64,000 nt of DNA from Budorcas taxicolor. Its lineage: Eukaryota > Chordata > Mammalia > Artiodactyla > Bovidae. The notes under the pieces are model-generated. The model saw only the letters and a program-made list of their open reading frames with translations, did no database searches and was not told the origin of the DNA. Positions 48,233 to 59,072 of the stretch are shown piece after piece. Both the position numbers and the translations under genes were made by a program. How positions within the stretch are numbered: position 1 is the first letter of the stretch; every line of letters begins with the position of its first letter. The stretch covers positions 32,108,001 through 32,172,000 of the forward strand of contig NC_068915.1 of the NCBI RefSeq assembly GCF_023091745.1, in the 5' to 3' direction.

Positions 48233-48677
48233 ATGGCAGAAAGCAAAGAGGAAATAAAAAAACCTTTTGATGAGGGTGAAAGAGAGAGAGTGAAGAAGCT
48301 GGTTTAAAACTCAACATTCAAAAAACTAAGACCATGGCATCTGGTCCCATCACTTCATGGCAAATAGATGGGGGGACAGTGGAAACAGTGGCTGACTTTA
48401 TTTTGGGGGGCTCCAAAATCACTGAGGACAGTGGCTGAAGCCATGAAATTAAAAAACGCTTCCTCCTTGGAAGAAAAGCTATGACAAACCTAAACAGTGT
48501 ATTAAAAAGTAGAGACATTACTTTGCTGACAAAGGTTCGTGTAGTCAAAGCTATGGTTTTCCAGTAGTCATGTATGGATGTGAGTGCTGGACGATAAAGA
48601 AGGCTTAGCACTGAAGAACTGATGCTTTCAAATTGTGGTGCTGGTGAAGACTCTTGTGAGTCCCTTAGACAGCAAGG
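48233..48677 (+). mobile_element. BovB LINE, left segment
   Basis: A diverged BovB from the MAESEEE position to 'cagcaaggagattaaact'. It is interrupted by a Bov-A2 and resumes at 48970. Confidence 0.9.
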
Positions 48678-48687
48678 AGATTAAACT

Positions 48688-48959
48688 CCCCTCCCTGCTG
48701 TCACTTCAGTCGTGTCTGACTTTGTGTGACCCCATAGATGGCAGCCCACCAGGGTCCCCCGTCCCTGGGATTTTCCAGGCAATAACACTGGAGTGGGTTG
48801 CCATTTCCTTATCTAATGCATGAAAGTGAAAAGTAAAAGGGAAGTCGCTCAGTCATGTCCAACTCTTAGCAACCCCATGAACTGCAGCCTACAAGGCTCT
48901 TCCGTCCACGGGATTTGCCAGGCAAGAGTACTGGAGTGGGGTGCCATCACCTTCTCCAG
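48688..48959 (-). mobile_element. Bov-A2 SINE nested in BovB
   Basis: A dimeric Bov-A2 in inverse orientation. The target duplication AGATTAAACT at 48678-48687 and 48960-48969 lies inside BovB sequence. Confidence 0.93.
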
Positions 48960-48969
48960 AGATTAAACT

Positions 48970-49262
48970 AGTCAATCCTAAAGGAAATCAACACAGAACA
49001 CTCATTGGAAGAACTTATGCTGAAGCTGAAGCTCAAATACTTCGGCCACCTGATGAGAAGAGCTGATTCACTGGAAAAGACCCTGATCCTGAAAAAGATG
49101 GAGGGTAAAAGGACAAGAGGGCAACAGAGGATGAAATTGTTGGATGGCATCACTGACTCAATGGAGTTTGAGCAAACTCCTAGAGATATTGAAGGACAGG
49201 GAAGGGTGGCAGACTGTAGTTCATGGGGTTGCAAAGAGTTGGACATGACTTAGATACTGAAC
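48970..49262 (+). mobile_element. BovB LINE, right segment (3' end)
   Basis: It continues directly from the left segment (…gtcaatcctaaaggaaatc…) to 'gagttggacatgacttagat'. Confidence 0.9.
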
Positions 49263-49568
49263 AATAACAACTAAAAAAAGAAAAGCAGATGAAGTAGTGA
49301 TATCTGCTGAAGCATGGTGGGAGAAGCCAGGATTTGATACCATCATGGGGCAGCAACTGAACAGAGGACTATCCTGCCAAGTCCTAGCAATTCTGATGCC
49401 TGGAAATGCCAAGCCAACTGGCAGGCAGGAGTGAAGTGAGGAACTGAAAAGTATGAGAGGAGGTTATGTTTTACAAATTTTTGTGAACACTGAATTAGTA
49501 AATAGTGACCCATTGCTCCTAGATGATACACAGGATTTGGGTTTTGCAAACCTTTTTGGTTCTTTAAC
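49263..49568. other. Intron, nothing recognised
   Basis: Spacer between a BovB and a Bov-tA. No gene is seen. Confidence 0.4.
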
Positions 49569-49579
49569 TGTTTTTATTT

Positions 49580-49795
49580 GGGGCTTTCCCAGTGCCTCAG
49601 TGGTAAAGAATCTGCCTGCAATGCAGGAGATCCGGTTTGATCCCTGAGTGGGGGGGAATCCCTCGAGGAGAGCATAGCAATCCACTCTAGTATTCTTGCC
49701 TGGAGAATTCCAGGGACAGAGGAGCCTGGCGGGCTACAATCTGTAGGGTCACAGAGAGTTGGACAGACTGAAGTGACTGAGCACTCACACACACA
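49580..49795 (+). mobile_element. Bov-tA SINE
   Basis: Full-length-like copy with a short (CA)n tail. The target duplication TGTTT(T/C)TATTT lies at 49569-49579 and 49796-49806. Confidence 0.93.
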
Positions 49796-49806
49796 TGTTT
49801 CTATTT

Positions 49807-50080
49807 AAAGCTGCTGTATTTTTTCTAAAGATCTTACAGAAAAACCTGAATGAATTATTGTTTTGTCTAAAAAAGTAATTATTTCTGAAAAGTATAACTG
49901 GATGGAGAAATAGGTAGACCAAAGGATTCTGTCTTTTCATTATAAAACCCTCAATTGTATGTCCTTTTTAAAATTCTGTCCATCTCCCCGCCCACCTCTT
50001 CTCTTTCACACACACGACTGTGCACACACACACAAACACATAACCACACAGAATGAAGTTTCATTTGCCTATCACTGTCT
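49807..50080. other. Intron with (CA)-rich patch
   Basis: An interrupted CA-rich patch lies at 50007-50045. Nothing else is recognised. Confidence 0.4.
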
Positions 50081-50084
50081 GCCT

Positions 50085-50335
50085 AATACATTCTGATTCA
50101 TTTTGCACCACTCTGGTAAAGCAAATCCTCTGTGAAACATTTCCTGACCCCAGCCAAACTCCCTGCAGACTTAGTGAATTCTCCTATGGCATTCCAGAGC
50201 AACATTTACCCATCACTGTAATAGTATTTTTCTTTCACATTTTATTATTTAGTTACATGCTTGCCTCTTCCACTAAATAAGTAATCCTCTAAGTCAGTAA
50301 CTATTCTGTGTGTCTCCAGACCTCTGATGCTACTT
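50085..50335 (+). repeat. L2 LINE 3' part
   Basis: 'aaatcctctgtgaaacatttcctgacccc' and later 'ctaagtcagtaactattctgtgtgtc' follow the L2 3' region order. Confidence 0.6.
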
Positions 50336-50815
50336 GCCTTTTAAATTTGGTGTGACTTGCCTTTTGAATGAGCTGTGTCTAGGACTTAAGGGGTCAGTCT
50401 ATTCTCTAAGTGGGAAATGTTTCTGGAACTCGAGAGAGCAGAATCAAGGTGCAAAGTGTTTGAGAACAGCTAATGGAGAAGCAGGGACCACTACATAAAT
50501 CAGAGAAGAGTATAAAGGCTTGAGACTTTAAACCCAGCCCATAGTTTAGAGATTATGGATATACAGAGACTATACATAAAATCAGTAGTTGTGAAGGACA
50601 AAATGAGTGGGAAAGATGGTGTTTGGGTAAAGGAAGGGAGATATATTTCTCAGGAAAATCACAAACATAGATTTATGTATTTGAGAAAAAAGATGGAAGC
50701 AACAGATTATTACAAGTGTCAAAGTTCAGAGTTAAGAACAGGGGGCCAAAGCACCTGCTAAGTGTCAGACAGGTGCTACATACTACTAGATACATATGTA
50801 CACCTAGAAAATATG
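50336..50815. other. Intron, nothing recognised
   Basis: An open frame at 50555-50761 has no domain. Confidence 0.4.
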
Positions 50816-50824
50816 ATCTAGAAG

Positions 50825-51045
50825 TTACCATTTCTTAAGCATCTGCTAGGTGCCAGCTGTCCAATCACTCCTTTAAGGCTTATTATATCTCATTAATCTA
50901 CATTACAAATATAATAAGTTGAAATAAATGATATTCCTATTTTACTGATGACAAAATGAAGCTCAAAACTATTAAGTAATTTGCAGGCATCACACGACCA
51001 GAATGTGACTGACGTGGTCTTGCACCTGCGTACTGACTACAATTT
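50825..51045 (-). repeat. MIR SINE
   Basis: 'ttactgatgacaaaatgaag...taatttgcaggcatcacacg...' is the reverse complement of MIR, preceded by a 'gcatctgctaggtgccagct' stretch. Confidence 0.65.
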
Positions 51046-51059
51046 CTCTTTTGTGAATT

Positions 51060-51270
51060 AGTACTCATGCCACTGAGTCTGGTTCAAACCTGCCCTCTCA
51101 ATGAAGCTTTCTATGATCTTCCCAACCAAAAGTGACCATAGATACTTCAACCTTATTTATTATAATTTTAAGACTCCAATTTATATTATATGCCCTTATA
51201 TATTTGTCTTCAGCCTTCTAGCAGATTTTGTGTTTCTTGAAGGAAAAAACAAACTCTTGTAAAATTGGAA
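51060..51270 (+). repeat. L2 LINE 3' fragment
   Basis: 'ctgccctctcaatgaagctt...atcttcccaacc' and 'tgtgtttcttgaagg' match the L2 3' layout. Confidence 0.5.
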
Positions 51271-52330
51271 ACACTCTTTCTATTGGGAAACATTTAGTGG
51301 TTCAATGAGACTCTCTGAGTTACATGCTAGACCTAGAAAGGTCAAAGTTCTATATTTGATCTTAAACTGAATAACAAAGTTTTCTATTAAAATAAAAAAT
51401 GTATTATAGATATTTTCCAAGTTTTATTCTTCACAGTGATTTATATTCTGCTTCAAGTTCTCTGATACCAATTATATTATAGAGTGTCAAATAACTTCTA
51501 ACACATTCTTAATTTGGAGGCTTTACATCAGTACTTTGGGAGCTAAAGAAAACACATTGGAGAAGTGAAGAAAACTGTATTAGTGAAATAAAGTCGCCCC
51601 AAATTTTAAAACTAATAATAAAATCCATGTGAAAGTATATAACATTATGACTAATTTCAGCACTATATATAGTTAAAAATGTGATCCCCAAAATTACTTG
51701 ACAATAACCTTTTTTAAGGGAATAGCAAAGATTTTAGAATATAGAGATCAAATATTCTCAACTGTATTTTTACAAAGTTTCAGAGCTTCTAGCCAAAGGT
51801 ACAGATACAATTCAAATTTTGATGATCCAGAACCATAAAATGCACAATGGTCATCACCTTGCAGAGTTTCAGACAGTTTCAATTATTTGTCTTGCTACAG
51901 AGTTCTGAATACAGAGGAGAAGAACCTGCTGTATGTTTTCATAGTAGGAATCATGTTTAGGCAAGAATAGCTTTAACTCAAGTAAATCTTTTCTCAGAAG
52001 TAAAATTTTAACTTGCATAAAAAATTTAAGTATCAATATTAAACAATTTGTGAAATCCATTCAGGTAAGCAGCACTTTTAAATCCCCATAAGAATTCTTA
52101 AAGTCATCCTAGATAGGTGCCTAAATACATATAAATACAAAGCATTCTTAGCAATTAACTGGACAGTACGGGGTAAATGTGATGAACAAGAATTCACTGT
52201 GCTACCTCAATTAGTGCTAATGAGAGATGTGTAGTTAATTCCCTCACACTGCTCTTAATTTTCATCTCCTCTGTGGGATCTATTCTGAAACATTTAATTT
52301 TTACACCCTATTCCCAGTCCATGACAATTT
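51271..52330. other. Intron immediately 3' of the GRID2 exon
   Basis: There is about 1 kb without a recognised transposable element beside the donor site. No second exon is seen. Confidence 0.5.
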
Positions 52331-52338
52331 TTACTTAC
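52331..52338 (-). promoter_or_regulatory. GRID2: GRID2 splice donor (5' splice site)
   Basis: On the minus strand the exon ends GAG and the intron begins GTAAGTAA, a near-perfect match to the U1-binding consensus. This fixes the 3' edge of the exon. The open frame runs on a few codons into the intron, but that peptide is not GRID2-like. Confidence 0.9.
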
Positions 52339-52544
52339 CTCAGTTATGAAGGATTTGGCTGTGGCAGGATTCATAATAAGGATCGCTCGCCTAAGAGTGT
52401 CTCGATAGCGATTCAATTCCTCTATTCTCATGGTGTCAAAGAGCGTGGTGATCATCTTATTGATGTTGTTTTCCACCTTCTGAAGTGCAACATCCATCCC
52501 CTGCTGAGACACTTTGTCCAGAAACTCTTGGATTCCACGGATAT
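52339..52544 (-). CDS. GRID2: GRID2 internal coding exon (glutamate receptor delta-2, amino-terminal domain)
   Basis: Read on the minus strand, this 206-bp exon has a TAG acceptor just before 52544 and a GAG|GTAAGT donor just after 52339. It supplies the last two bases of a split Asp codon and then 68 whole codons, so it enters in phase 1 and leaves in phase 0. The peptide runs from IRGIQEFLDKVSQQG through TMRIEELNRYRDTL to AKSFITE, which I recognise as the delta-2 receptor, about residues 177-245 of the usual ~1000-residue protein. This is part of the extracellular amino-terminal (LIVBP-like) domain, which in Purkinje cells binds cerebellin-1 and links to presynaptic neurexin. The signal peptide, ligand-binding and channel segments are in other exons outside the window. 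It has no internal stop and looks functional. GRID1 is the close alternative, but the wording fits GRID2 better. It is probably exon 4; the numbering cannot be verified here. Confidence 0.93.
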
Positions 52545-52575
52545 CTAGGAACATCAAAAGCCCATCAATGTGTGA
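52545..52575 (-). promoter_or_regulatory. GRID2: GRID2 splice acceptor (3' splice site)
   Basis: On the minus strand the intron ends TTTTGATGTTCCTAG just before the exon. The pyrimidine tract is short and interrupted, so this is a moderate-strength acceptor. The reading frame is kept only if the exon begins right after this AG. Confidence 0.8.
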
Positions 52576-53110
52576 ATTAAAGCATGGAAGGGAGATAAAA
52601 GCTATTTCACTTATATCAACATAGTTTATTGTTCAATATTGTAGACTGTTTAAACTACTAATGGAGTAGCTGATGGAACTCTCAGATACGGTTAAGGTTG
52701 AGTAGAATTTAATGAGTTTAGACAAAAAATGTATTGTTATTTTAAAAATTAATTTCACTCCACTGAGCTTTCTAAATTATCTCACCTCTGGAAAATGTTA
52801 GAACAACATAAAGGGAGGTGGTTGGGGAAGATCCTTACTTCCCTAAAGCAAATGTGAGATAAGAAATTACATTCTTTATGTTTCCTCCATATTAAAAGAG
52901 TGATATTAACCTCAGGTAAAACATGAATATTATTAATGGCTGATGAATCTGAATCAAGATTACTACTGTTTCTTAAAATGGGCAATGATATCAGTAAATT
53001 TGACATTTTCAATCTTAATTGAAAGAGGGTTTTGAGAGGTTATCTTCAAAGGATCTCAGGTCACAAATAGAACAGCTAAACTTTTGCTTGTTTTATGAAT
53101 ACTACTACCT
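52576..53110. other. Intron immediately 5' of the GRID2 exon
   Basis: It is unique-looking and AT-rich and should contain the branch point within about 20-50 nt of the acceptor. No transposable element is recognised. Confidence 0.5.
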
Positions 53111-53113
53111 CCT

Positions 53114-53325
53114 TGGGCTTCCCTCATGGCTCAGACAGTAAAGAATCTGCCTGCAATGCAGGAGACTGAGGTTTGATCCCTGAGTTGGGAAGTTCCCCTG
53201 GAGAAGGAAATGGCAACCCACTCCAATATTCTTGCCTGCAGAATCCCATGGACAAAGGAGCCTGGCAGGCTACTGTCCATAGGGTCACAGAGTCAGACAA
53301 GACTGAGCAACTTTCACTTTACACG
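53114..53325 (+). mobile_element. Bov-tA SINE near the GRID2 exon
   Basis: A well-preserved copy from 'gggcttccctcatggctcag' to 'gagcaactttcactttacac'. It lies about 570 bp from the acceptor on the intron side, antisense to the gene. Its flanks (actacctccttg and actatctaccttg) suggest a diverged target duplication. Confidence 0.9.
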
Positions 53326-53329
53326 TCAC

Positions 53330-53889
53330 TATCTACCTTGCTCAAATCCTGCCAACTTGGTAGAGGTTCTTCCCTTTACCCCCAGGAGTACATGGAATAT
53401 ACTTTGTGTGTAAAACATGAATTTTTAACAAAATACTCACACACTCATCCCCAAATAAGAGAATTTCTGAAAGATTATCAAATAAAGCATTGTGTTCATT
53501 TTACACCTAGATAAGGATGGTAAAATACAATCTAAATAAAATATTTATAAATTTGCATTTTAATGTATATTTAAGTACCAACAGGTGCCTGAAATGTCAC
53601 AAATATTTTTCCTAGTACCATACTGACTATTTATAGAAGAAGGGATCTATACGTTGATGAATATGATTGGAAGGTGTACCTGGCACAATATAATCTTAAT
53701 AGAGTACATTTGCTTTAACTATAAAATACTGTACATTTTTCTGTATATGCCCATGACATAAAATGTGAAAAGTGAAACAAGTGAAAGATAAGAAGTGAAT
53801 GGGATTGTAGGTTGCTTATTATTAATGGACTATATCTCAAAACTCCTTACTGTGCATGCATGTAAAATTTATCTCTTAAGAGCAATAAT
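53330..53889. other. Intron, nothing recognised
   Basis: No gene is seen. The open frame at 53173-53514 is mostly SINE. Confidence 0.4.
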
Positions 53890-53899
53890 AAGGTCATAT

Positions 53900-54021
53900 G
53901 CAGAGTACATCATGAGAAATGCTGGGCTGGAAGAAGCACAAGCTGGAATCAAGATTGTCGGGAGAAATATCAATAACCTTAGATATGCAGATGACACCAC
54001 CCTTATGGCAGAAAGTGAAGA
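53900..54021 (+). mobile_element. BovB LINE, left segment
   Basis: BovB RT-region sequence up to the 'gaagaggaac' position, where a solo LTR interrupts it. The host BovB has its own target duplication, AAGGTCATAT, at 53890-53899 and 55200-55209. Confidence 0.92.
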
Positions 54022-54026
54022 GGAAC

Positions 54027-54453
54027 TGAAGGGTTAATGCAGCCACAATAGGGAAAGTGGAGATGTGCCTGCAAACTGGGCTCTCTGCTCCGGCTGAACG
54101 TGCTTGCAAACGAGGCGTTCTGCCAAGGAGTCTGGACACAGCCTTGAGTTTAATGGTCCCTTGCAAACGAGGGAACATTAACTTCTTGTGATAAGAAGAA
54201 AGAAAGGGCTTTGGACAGACTCTGCAGTAAGCCGGAATTTCACTCCCTTTTGCTGTACGATAACATTTATGCACATGCGCTATACTGAGAAGGCTTAGTC
54301 ATACAGTCTGGAATTCTGCCCAGGGGGGCTATATAAAAATAAACCGCAAGCTTGCTTGCTTGCGCAGTTCTTTTTCCTCCTGCCGGAGTGGTGGATGTCT
54401 GTCTCTTGTGTGTGTGTCTTGTCTTTGTGTCATTTCACTTGCAATACCCAACA
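54027..54453 (+). mobile_element. Solo LTR nested in BovB
   Basis: This 427-bp segment begins TGAAGGG and ends CCCAACA. A 5-bp duplication GGAAC flanks it (54022-54026 and 54454-54458), and the BovB reading resumes without loss. It has a TATA-like TATATAAA at 54330-54337, a nearby AAATAAA at 54338-54344 and a pyrimidine-rich 3' part with a GT-rich stretch. There is no internal retroviral DNA, so it most likely formed by LTR-LTR recombination. The LTR family was not identified and it is not like the 3.4 kb ERV LTR. Confidence 0.85.
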
Positions 54454-54458
54454 GGAAC

Positions 54459-55199
54459 TAAAAAGCCTCTTAATGAAAGTGAAAGAAGAGAGTGAAAAAG
54501 TTGGCTTAAAGCTCAACATTCAGAAAACGAAGATCATGGCATCCAGTCCCATCACTTCATGGGAAATTGATGGAGAAACACTGGAAACAGTGTCAGACTT
54601 TATTTTTGGGGGGCTCCAAAATCACTGCAGATGTGACTGCAGCCATGAAATTAAAAGATGCTTACTCCTTGCAAGAAAAGTTATGACCAACCTAGATAGA
54701 ATATTCAAAAGCAGAGACATTACTTTGCCAACAAAGGTCCATCTAGTCAAGGCTATGGTTTTTCCAGTGGTCATGTATGGATGTGAGAGTTGGCCTGTGA
54801 AGAAAGCTGAGTGCCGAAGACTTGATGCTTTGAACTGTGCTGTTGGAGAAGACTCTTGAGAGTCCCTTGGACTGCAAGGAGATCCAACCAGTCCATTCTG
54901 AAGGAGATCAGCCCTGGGGTTTCTTTGGAAGGAATGATGCTGAAGCTGAAACTCCAGTACTTTGGCCACCTCATGCGAAGAGTTGACTCATTGGAAAAGA
55001 CTCTGATGCTGGGAGGGATTGGGGGCAGGTGGAGAAGGGGACGACAGAGGACGAGATGGCTGGATGGCATCACTGACTTGATGGATGTGAGTCTGAGTGA
55101 ACTCCGGGAGTTGGTGATGGACAGGGAGGCCTGGCATGCTGCGTTTCATGGGGTCGCAAAGAGTTGGACACGACTGAGCAACTGAACTGAACTGAACTG
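54459..55199 (+). mobile_element. BovB LINE, right segment to 3' end
   Basis: It continues from 'taaaaagcctcttaatgaaa' through the C-terminal ORF region to the (ctgaa)n tail. The frame is broken by small indels near 54620 and 54830. Confidence 0.92.
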
Positions 55200-55209
55200 A
55201 AGGTCATAT

Positions 55210-55695
55210 ATTTTTCAATACATTAGCAATTGAAAGCAATAAGCCAAAAGAATAAGAAAACAAAGTCACAGAGTTGGAAACTAACATTTGTTCATAATCA
55301 AAATTTATATTTGCAGGTTAAAAACTAAAAATAATTTTAAAATTTGCTTTCTTCTTATGATTAGCTTTATTTTAAAACAATTATTATGAACATTATATGT
55401 CCAGTATCTGATGACTCTCAAACTCTTCAGAAAAGATAACTTGTAAATTCTACCTTAGACTCCTTATTCCTAATTAAATTATAAACCCAGGATGTCAGCA
55501 TTGCAGTAGCTTAAAAGAATAAAGCGTCATCTAGAGCAGAACAAGAGATAAAAGAGTCTGAATAATAATGGTATTATGTATTCATTAAATGTCCAGGTCA
55601 GAAAGTTCCTAAGGATGTAAGGATTTCAAGCATGGATTAACCAAAGGGTTAGATCTGATAAAATTTAGCAGATACAGGTAGATGCATAACAGGAC
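55210..55695. other. AT-rich intron, nothing recognised
   Basis: Short spacer. Confidence 0.4.
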
Positions 55696-55699
55696 ATGT

Positions 55700-55815
55700 T
55701 CACACTCAAGCAGGCCTCCTCAAACTCTGCTGTGTATCAGAATCACTTGAAAATCTTATTAAAAATGCAGAAGCCTGGGCCCCAACTCAGAACCAATATG
55801 CCTTTAAAATATGTG
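55700..55815. repeat. MER5A-like hAT DNA transposon remnant
   Basis: 'tcaaactctgctgtgtatca', 'gaatcacttgaaaatcttat' and 'gcctgggccccaactcagaa' are diagnostic of the MER5A family. Confidence 0.65.
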
Positions 55816-56865
55816 TCAGAGCAGATCCTTGATTTTGAATTGTAAGTTATTATTTCTTCAGTTTGAATCACTTAACTATGCACATAAATATGACAGACAA
55901 AACCAAAAATCCATTGGAATAGAGCTGTTCAGAAAACACCAGAGCGGTAAGCATCAGATCACTTACACTCTTAGTTTTGAGAAAAAGAAAATTATTAAAA
56001 AAAAAAAAAAATTGAATATAGTCACCAGTCCTGTGTGTTCAGAATTCAACAGTGAATACCCTTCCCTGTACTGAGATAGGCAACAGACAAGTAAACAAAC
56101 TGGCACATACAACTCACACCAAGTGCTGTGAAGGAAACAAGTGCTGGTAGAGACTGACGGGGGGGAAGGAGGCTCTGTTTTAGTTAGAATACTCAAGGAA
56201 GTTTCCTTTGGAAACGAGGTGTTTAAACTGTGATCTAAAGGACGAGAGGACACTGCTCAAGCAAGGAGGCAAGATGAGAGGACAACAGCCTGGGAAGATG
56301 CCCCGAGGCAGTGAAGAGCTTGTGTCTAAAGTACCTAAAGGATTTCTGCACAGCTGCAGCCCAGTGAGCAAGGAGGAGGGGAGAGTTAGGTGAAGCTGTG
56401 TGGAGAAAGAAGGTCAGATGAGGTGGATCCTGGTGAGACCCAGAAAGAGGTTTTGACTTTATCTTAAATGCAGCTTTAATCTCTTGAAAAGTTTTAAGTA
56501 GAGGATCTAAATAGATGATGAGCTATGTGTGTAGAATGAAAAGCAGTCTGAGAGTGACTTAGCATGATTCCAATTCAGCTTGTAAATGACTTTTCCTTCA
56601 TTTAAAACAGTATGACTTTTTTACCTTTTATGTTTGACCAGAAATTAAGTAATGTAATATGTGTATTGTTATTTGGCCAGAAAAGTGATATGATAAAAGA
56701 TTTCTATTATTTTTCTGTGTTCTTAGTCTGTAAGTCTAGTTATCACTGCCTAGATAAGTGATTATAAAATTTTCAGAAAAAATTCTGATCTATAAATGAA
56801 TAAATATTTGTCTTATAAATGTCTTGAAAGATTAATTAGTGAGGGTGGTGATATGTGTGTGTATC
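55816..56865. other. Intron, nothing recognised
   Basis: An A-run lies near 55996-56011. A purine-rich segment at 56150-56450 (aagga/gagga-rich) is unassigned. Confidence 0.4.
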
Positions 56866-56867
56866 TG

Positions 56868-57051
56868 CATGGGAAATCCAGTGTAAAGTCTTTTGCAACC
56901 CCCAAAAGCTCCTCTGTTCATGGAATTCTCCAGGCAAATATACTGCATGGGTAGTCATCCCATTCTCCAGGGGATCTTCCTGACCCAGGAATCAAACCCA
57001 GGTATCCCACATCGCAGGCAGATCCTTTACCACTGAACCATCAGGGAAGCC
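56868..57051 (-). mobile_element. Bov-tA SINE, degraded
   Basis: Inverse copy with 'ttcctgacccaggaatcaaa' and 'ccatcagggaagcct'. Confidence 0.85.
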
Positions 57052-57690
57052 TAAAACATGGTAGGTGCTATTACTGTTAATAATAGTTCCCAATTGCTTG
57101 ATAAGGGATCACCCACCAATAGGAGAGAATTGCCTAAACTTTAGATGGCTAGCTACCCAAAATGGCAAGTGTAATGTTTTAGATTCTTGGAATGTGGAAT
57201 TTAAATAATAATAGTTTAGGTTAATTGAAAGTAACACCAAACACTCATGATACATAGCAATTGTAAGTTTGATGTGAGAAGAATCTGAATCACACTATTA
57301 AATGCAGTGTGGAAAAGTCATTAAAAAAGAGAGTGTGCCTTTGGCTTTGTCAATTGGTGAATACGATCAACCATCATTATTATTCAACTATACCATCTGT
57401 ATTACTGTTAGTTGGCAAAAAATGAGTAAAGTGCTTCAGTTTACAGAAATTAAAAAAGATAAACGGTGATATCTCACCTCATAAAGCTTTCAGGCCTGTA
57501 GGTGTTACTAGATATTATTCATTGATAACAAAATTTAAATAGTAGTTTCAGTTGTTCCTTGTGATTATTCATTCTACTGATCAGATAATTACATAACAGC
57601 AAGTGGTAGAGGCTCATGAAGTAAGGTACTAAACATAATATTAGGACAGAAAAAAGACTTTTTTCTTGGACCCTATAAAGGAAAGTTTCA
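57052..57690. other. AT-rich intron, nothing recognised
   Basis: No gene is seen. Confidence 0.4.
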
Positions 57691-57692
57691 TA

Positions 57693-57752
57693 CTGTTCAT
57701 GGGATTCTCATGGGAAGAATACTGGAGTGGGTTGTCATCCTTCTCCAGTAGA
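57693..57752 (-). mobile_element. Bov-tA/Bov-A fragment
   Basis: About 60 bp of SINE sequence ('gttcatgggattctcatggg...ggttgtcatccttctccag') directly abuts the following BovB fragment. Confidence 0.65.
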
Positions 57753-57754
57753 CC

Positions 57755-58102
57755 AGAGAAGACTTGAGAGTCCCTTGGACTGCAAAGAGATCAAACGAGT
57801 CAATCCTAAAGGAAATCAATGCTGAATATTCATTGGAAGGACTGATGCTGAAGCTGAAGCTTCAATAGTTTGGCCACCTGATGCCAAGAACTGACTCACT
57901 GGAAAACCTCTGATGCTGGGGAAGATTGAATGCAAATGGAGAAGGGGGCAGCAGAGGATGAGATGGTTAGATAACATCACTGACTCAATGGACATGAATT
58001 TGAGCAAACTCTGGGAGACAGTGGAGGACAGGGAGACCTGGTGTGCTATAGTCCACTGGGGGTCGCAAAGAGCTGGTCACCACTGAGTGACTGAACAACA
58101 GT
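57755..58102 (+). mobile_element. BovB LINE 3' end
   Basis: A diverged BovB from 'agaagacttgagagtccctt' to 'gagtgactgaacaacag'. Confidence 0.9.
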
Positions 58103-58109
58103 GAAGATA

Positions 58110-58540
58110 AAGGAGGTAGAATATGACCTCCCAAAGATACTCAGGTCCTAATCCCTGGAATCTATGAATAAGTTAGGTTATATAACAGAGGAATTAATGC
58201 TTTATAGATGATATTGAGGTTTGTCAATCACCTGACCTTACGATAGAGAGTCATCTCCTATTACTTCAGTGGGACTAGTATAATTCTAAGGACTTAGAAT
58301 TAAAGGAAGGAGGCAGAAAAGGAAAGTCAGACATAGATCTGACTACTGAAGAATGAGCTGAGACTTCTGGAAAGCTTCAGAGATGAATGTTGCTGGCTTT
58401 GATGATGAAGAAAGGGGATCTTGAAAGAAGAAATGTGGATGGTCCCTAAAAAGGCAAGAAAAGGGGTTCTCCCCAAGAACCTTTAGAAAGAAACATAGTC
58501 TTCCTTATGTCTTGATTTTAAAAATATGAGTTCTCCATGG
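58110..58540 (+). repeat. Ancient mammalian repeat remnant (family uncertain)
   Basis: 'aggtcctaatccctggaatc', 'gttgctggctttgatgatga' and 'ttctccccaagaacctttag' occur in the order of a widespread old mammalian repeat. I recognise the pattern but not the family name with confidence. Confidence 0.5.
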
Positions 58541-58729
58541 TCTTTGGCCTAATTAATTAGCTCACAGATAGTCACAGGATTCAAACAAGAAGTGAAATTT
58601 GATATGAGTAATGAAAAATAGATGTTCCTTCTTTTGTATCACAAGCTATCATGAGGCAGTTTTGGAACTGCAAGAGCCAGCATGTCTAGTGTGAAATGAA
58701 GAATGTAGCCAATGAATGAAAGATGGTAA

Positions 58730-59072
58730 TGATAACCCTGTATGCGAGACAGCAAAAAAGACACAGAGGTTTAGAATGGACTTTTGGACTCTGTGGGAGA
58801 GGGAGAGGATGGGATGATTTGGGAGAATGGCATTGAAACATGCATACTATCATGTAAGAAATGAATCGCCAGTCTATGTTCGATATAGGATACAGGATGC
58901 TTGGGGCTGGTGCACGGGGATGATTCAGAGAGATGATATAGGGTGGGAGGTGGGAGGGGGGTTCAGGATTGGGATCTCATGTGCACCCGTGGCAGATTCT
59001 TGTCAATGTGTGACAAAACCAATACAGTATTGTAAAGCAAAATAAAGTAAAAATAAAAATTAAAAAAAAAGA
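58730..59072 (+). mobile_element. Bovine-type L1 3' end
   Basis: 'ccctgtatgcgagacagcaa', 'tttggactctgtgggagagg' and 'aaccaatacagtattgtaaa', with an A-rich tail, are the 3' UTR of the ruminant L1 family. It is 5'-truncated to about 340 bp. Confidence 0.88.

Larger units (their letters stand above)
1..52338 (-). other. GRID2: GRID2 intron 3' of the exon (partial)
   Basis: No other host exon was recognised on either strand in this stretch. The family has exceptionally long introns, so the whole stretch is inferred to be one intron that continues past the start of the window. It is AT-rich and filled with transposable elements, listed separately. Confidence 0.7.

Noticed and set aside
52782..53012. 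A second GRID2 exon next to the recognised one
   Set aside because: The minus-strand frame has no GRID2-like sequence and no matching splice sites.
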